A stretch of 64,000 nt of DNA from Lysobacterales bacterium (GTDB lineage Bacteria > Pseudomonadota > Gammaproteobacteria > Xanthomonadales > Ahniellaceae), in contig JADKHK010000013.1 of NCBI GenBank assembly GCA_016721845.1, forward strand, positions 496,001-560,000, written 5' to 3'. This document shows, piece by piece, positions 61,321 through 64,000 of the stretch; position 1 is the first letter of the stretch, and each line of letters begins with the position of its first letter. A program made the translations under genes and the position numbers. The notes below the pieces were generated by a model. It did no database searches. It had not been told where the DNA came from and saw only the letters and a program-made list of their open reading frames with translations.

Positions 61321-63747
61321 ATGCAGACGTTCTGGAATGACTTGAAGTCCGGCCTGCGCCAACTGCTCAACCAGCCCTGGTCGAGCGCGTTCGCGATCGG
61401 TGCGCTGGCGTTGTCGATCGGCGCGATCACCGCGCTGTTCGCGGCGGCCAATGCCCTGTTGCTGCAGCCGGTGCACGGCATCGATGCGCCGGATCGGCTG
61501 ATCGAGACCGGGCGTGGCCGCGACGGCAGCCTCGACACGATTTCGGCACCGCTGCTGCGCGAGTTCAACGCGCCGAGCACTGCCATCGAAGGCATGTATG
61601 CATGGACCTTGTTGCCGGTGAATCTGGTGGCCGGCAAGGAGCCGACGCGCGCCTTCGGATTCATGGTCAGCGAAAACTACTTCGACTTGCTCGGCGTGCG
61701 CGCCGAGCGCGGCCGATTGCTGTCGCCACAGGCCGACGCCAAGCGCGGTGCCAGCCCGCACGCGGTGATCAGTCATGCCGCCTGGCTGAAGTATTTCGAC
61801 GGCGATGCCGATGTCGTCGGTCGCACCATCACCTTGAACGGCCAGTCGTTCACGGTGATCGGCGTCGCCGCCCGCGACTTTCGCAGCCATGTGTCGCTGT
61901 TGTCGCCGGATTTGTACGTGCCGCTGTCGATGCAGCGCCAGGTCCAGCCTTCGAACGGCGATTTGCTCGATGTCGTCGGCGCGAGCTGGCTGCTGAGCGG
62001 TGCGCGACTGAAATCCGGCGCGACCATCGAGCAGGCCCGCGCGGAACTGCGTGCGCGCTGGGATGCCTTCAACAAGGCGAATCCGGATCCGGGCGAAGCG
62101 CGGCCGGACCAGACCATGAATGCGTTGCCGCTGGGTGCATTGCCGAACGACATCGCGCGCGAGTTCACCCTGTTCAGCGGCGTGATGATGGCGCTGGTCG
62201 CATTGGTGCTGCTGATCGCCTGCGTCAACGTCGCCAGCATGATGCTCGCCCGCGGCGAAGCGCGCGCCGGCGAATTGTCGGTGCGCAGCGCGCTCGGTGC
62301 CGGTCGCTGGCGGCTGACGCGCATGTTGTTCAACGAGTCGCTGCTGCTGGCGGCGATCTCGACCGTCGTTGGCGTGCTGATCGCGAAACTGCTGCTCGGC
62401 GCCGTCGATCTCGGCGCCTTGCCCACGCCATTCCCGATCGAGGTCTCGCTTGACCTCGGCTGGCGGCCGCTGCTGGCTTCGGTGGGTGCGGCGGTGATGG
62501 CCGCCCTGGTGTTCGGCATGTGGCCGGCGTGGCGCAGCGTGCAGGCTCGCCTGAGCGAGGCTTCGCGTGGCGTCGTGGTATCGCGCAGTCGCAGTCGCGA
62601 GTTCCTGGTCGTCGCCCAGGTCGCGCTGACCCTGGTCTTGCTGGTCGCGTCGGCGCTGTTCCTGCGTGCGCTCGACCGCGCCCATGCGATCGAACTCGGG
62701 TTCCGCGTCGATGGCGTCTACACCGCCGACCTCGATCTCGAACCGACCGGCTACGACAATCCGCGCCAGCAGCAAGTCGCGCTCGACGTGGCCGAAGCGA
62801 TCCGCAACACGCCCGGCATCGAACACGTCGCTTATGCGCGTGCCGTGCCGCTGTCGGGTTCGGAAATGGTGCTGGGGACGGTCGGTGACGAGAATACGCC
62901 GGAAGACATCCGTTACGCCGCGACCGACATCGTGTCCGAGGACTATTTCCGCACCCTCGACATCGCCGTCGAAGGCGAGACGTTCAGCCGTGCGCGTCAT
63001 GCCAGCGGTGATCCGGTCGTGATCGTCAACCGCACCATGGCGACGGCCTTGTTCGGCACGCAATCGGCACTCGGTCGCAGCATCAAGTACGACGGCGTCG
63101 AATCCGGGCAGGTGCGCATCGTCGGCATCGCCGCCGACAGTCGTTACGCCCGCCTGTCCGAGGTCGACAAACCCTTCCTCTACGTGCCGACCTGGCAGCG
63201 TGATGCCGGCCAATACACGTTGTTCGTGCACAGCCTCCTGCCGCAGAACGAGATCGCGCGCATCGTCCGTGATGCGGTCACGCGCGTCGACGGCAACCTG
63301 CCGAAGCCGACCGTGCACGGGTTGTCCGACACGGTCGCGCTGGCCTTGTTGCCGCAGCGCGTGGCCAGCGCGGTCGCGGGCACGCTGGGGGCGCTCGGTT
63401 TGCTGCTGGCCGGGATCGGCACCTACGGGCTGATCGCCTATTTCGTGGCCAGCCGCACCCGCGAAATCGGCGTGCGCCTGTCGATGGGCGCGACGCCGGC
63501 GCGGATCGAACGCGACGTATTACGGCGCGGGCTGCGTCTGGGCGCGATCGGTCTCGTCGTCGGCCTCGGATTCGCCATCGCGCTGGCGCTGGCTGTGTCC
63601 GGCCTGGTGTTCGGCCTGGTTGCCGGCGACGTGATCGCCTTCGCGGCCGCGGCGCTCGTGCTGGCCGTGGCGATCTTCAGTGCCAGCTGGTTTCCCGCGC
63701 GCCGCGCTGCGCGCGTTTCGCCGATGACGGCGCTCCGCCACGAATGA
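61321..63747 (+). CDS. ADOP-type ABC permease 4 (FtsX/MacB-like)
   Basis: 808 residues from ATG 61321, chosen for the GAGG six bases upstream; ATG 61309 (ATGA overlap with permease 3) and 61315 are also in frame. The pattern is the same: N-terminal helix, PCD, middle helices (ACVNVASMMLARGEARAGEL), second PCD and C-terminal helices (SRTREIGVRLSMGATPARI). It ends VSPMTALRHE. The stop overlaps the next ATPase start. Confidence 0.86.
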   Translation: MQTFWNDLKSGLRQLLNQPWSSAFAIGALALSIGAITALFAAANALLLQPVHGIDAPDRLIETGRGRDGSLDTISAPLLREFNAPSTAIEGMYAWTLLPVNLVAGKEPTRAFGFMVSENYFDLLGVRAERGRLLSPQADAKRGASPHAVISHAAWLKYFDGDADVVGRTITLNGQSFTVIGVAARDFRSHVSLLSPDLYVPLSMQRQVQPSNGDLLDVVGASWLLSGARLKSGATIEQARAELRARWDAFNKANPDPGEARPDQTMNALPLGALPNDIAREFTLFSGVMMALVALVLLIACVNVASMMLARGEARAGELSVRSALGAGRWRLTRMLFNESLLLAAISTVVGVLIAKLLLGAVDLGALPTPFPIEVSLDLGWRPLLASVGAAVMAALVFGMWPAWRSVQARLSEASRGVVVSRSRSREFLVVAQVALTLVLLVASALFLRALDRAHAIELGFRVDGVYTADLDLEPTGYDNPRQQQVALDVAEAIRNTPGIEHVAYARAVPLSGSEMVLGTVGDENTPEDIRYAATDIVSEDYFRTLDIAVEGETFSRARHASGDPVVIVNRTMATALFGTQSALGRSIKYDGVESGQVRIVGIAADSRYARLSEVDKPFLYVPTWQRDAGQYTLFVHSLLPQNEIARIVRDAVTRVDGNLPKPTVHGLSDTVALALLPQRVASAVAGTLGALGLLLAGIGTYGLIAYFVASRTREIGVRLSMGATPARIERDVLRRGLRLGAIGLVVGLGFAIALALAVSGLVFGLVAGDVIAFAAAALVLAVAIFSASWFPARRAARVSPMTALRHE

Positions 63748-64000
63748 GCCTGAGCATGATCGAACTTCGCAATCTCGAACGTTCCTACCCGATCGCCAGC
63801 GGCCGCAGCTGGGTGTTGCGCAACATCAAGCTGGACATCGCCGAAGGCGATTTCATCTCGATCACCGGGCCGTCCGGCTCCGGCAAGACCAGCCTGCTGA
63901 ATGTGCTCGGCATGATGGACCACGACTGGAGCGGCGAATTCGCCTTCGACGGCCACAAGGTGCAGGGCATGAGCGCGAAACAGCGCCAGGCCTTCGCGCG
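63744..64000 (+). CDS. Second ABC transporter ATP-binding protein (partial)
   Basis: 85 residues are visible before the window ends. ATG 63744 overlaps the permease 4 stop (ATGA); ATG 63756 is an in-frame alternative. Walker A GPSGSGKTS is present, preceded by a MacB/LolD-like start (MIELRNLERSYPIASGRSW) and followed by LLNVLGMMD. A second ATPase in the same operon suggests two separate ABC units or a heteromeric transporter. Confidence 0.85.
   Translation, partial: MSLSMIELRNLERSYPIASGRSWVLRNIKLDIAEGDFISITGPSGSGKTSLLNVLGMMDHDWSGEFAFDGHKVQGMSAKQRQAFA

Overview
The window is a high-GC, gene-dense, gammaproteobacterial-type chromosome segment with no plasmid, phage or IS genes recognised. Lysobacterales/Xanthomonadales (Rhodanobacteraceae-like) is the best guess. 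The basis is family content: a large NAD-specific glutamate dehydrogenase, DUF1631, multi-copy TolB-like/TPR membrane proteins, an ADOP-type MacB cluster, and yajC-secD-secF lying close to suhB and trmJ. The assignment is an inference because no rRNA or marker search was possible. No tRNA, rRNA or CRISPR array was seen.

Region 1 (1-13.2 kb, + strand) is an accessory array of paralogues. It starts with four DUF6090-like single-pass membrane proteins: one cut by the window edge, one frameshifted and two intact. Five full-length three-pass membrane proteins follow, each with a TolB-like domain and a TPR tail. The array also holds an orphan N-terminal stub, an orphan C-terminal fragment and a Phd/PIN toxin-antitoxin pair sitting between paralogues. 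Most junctions are 4-base ATGA overlaps, which indicates translational coupling. Topology and conserved cysteine pairs suggest that both protein families expose their variable C-terminal parts to the periplasm. This array is the best candidate for an undescribed system.

Region 2 (13.2-18.2 kb, - strand) runs mgtE, dadA, a DUF1456 gene, hutG, an ECF-like sigma factor and an anti-sigma-like gene that appears frameshifted.

Region 3 (18.3-29.2 kb) holds a hybrid histidine kinase, a beta-CASP metallo-beta-lactamase protein, an M13 peptidase, an AEC carrier, a PiT phosphate transporter with its DUF47 partner behind a possible Pho box, a TauE-type permease, a CNNM/CBS protein and ExoD.

Region 4 (29.2-40.4 kb) holds a PhnD-like binding protein coupled to a GGDEF-EAL enzyme, trmJ, suhB, secF-secD-yajC, a small acidic protein, an alkyltransferase-like protein and a DUF1631 protein.

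Region 5 (40.7-51.4 kb) holds the 1606-residue NAD-glutamate dehydrogenase, a REP-like inverted repeat, a SulP transporter, exonuclease I and a receiver-PAS-GGDEF-EAL regulator.

Region 6 (51.4-64 kb, + strand) is a MacB/ADOP export cluster: a membrane-fusion adaptor behind a near-perfect sigma-54 promoter, an ATPase, a tiny ORF, four large FtsX/MacB-type permeases and a second ATPase cut by the window end.
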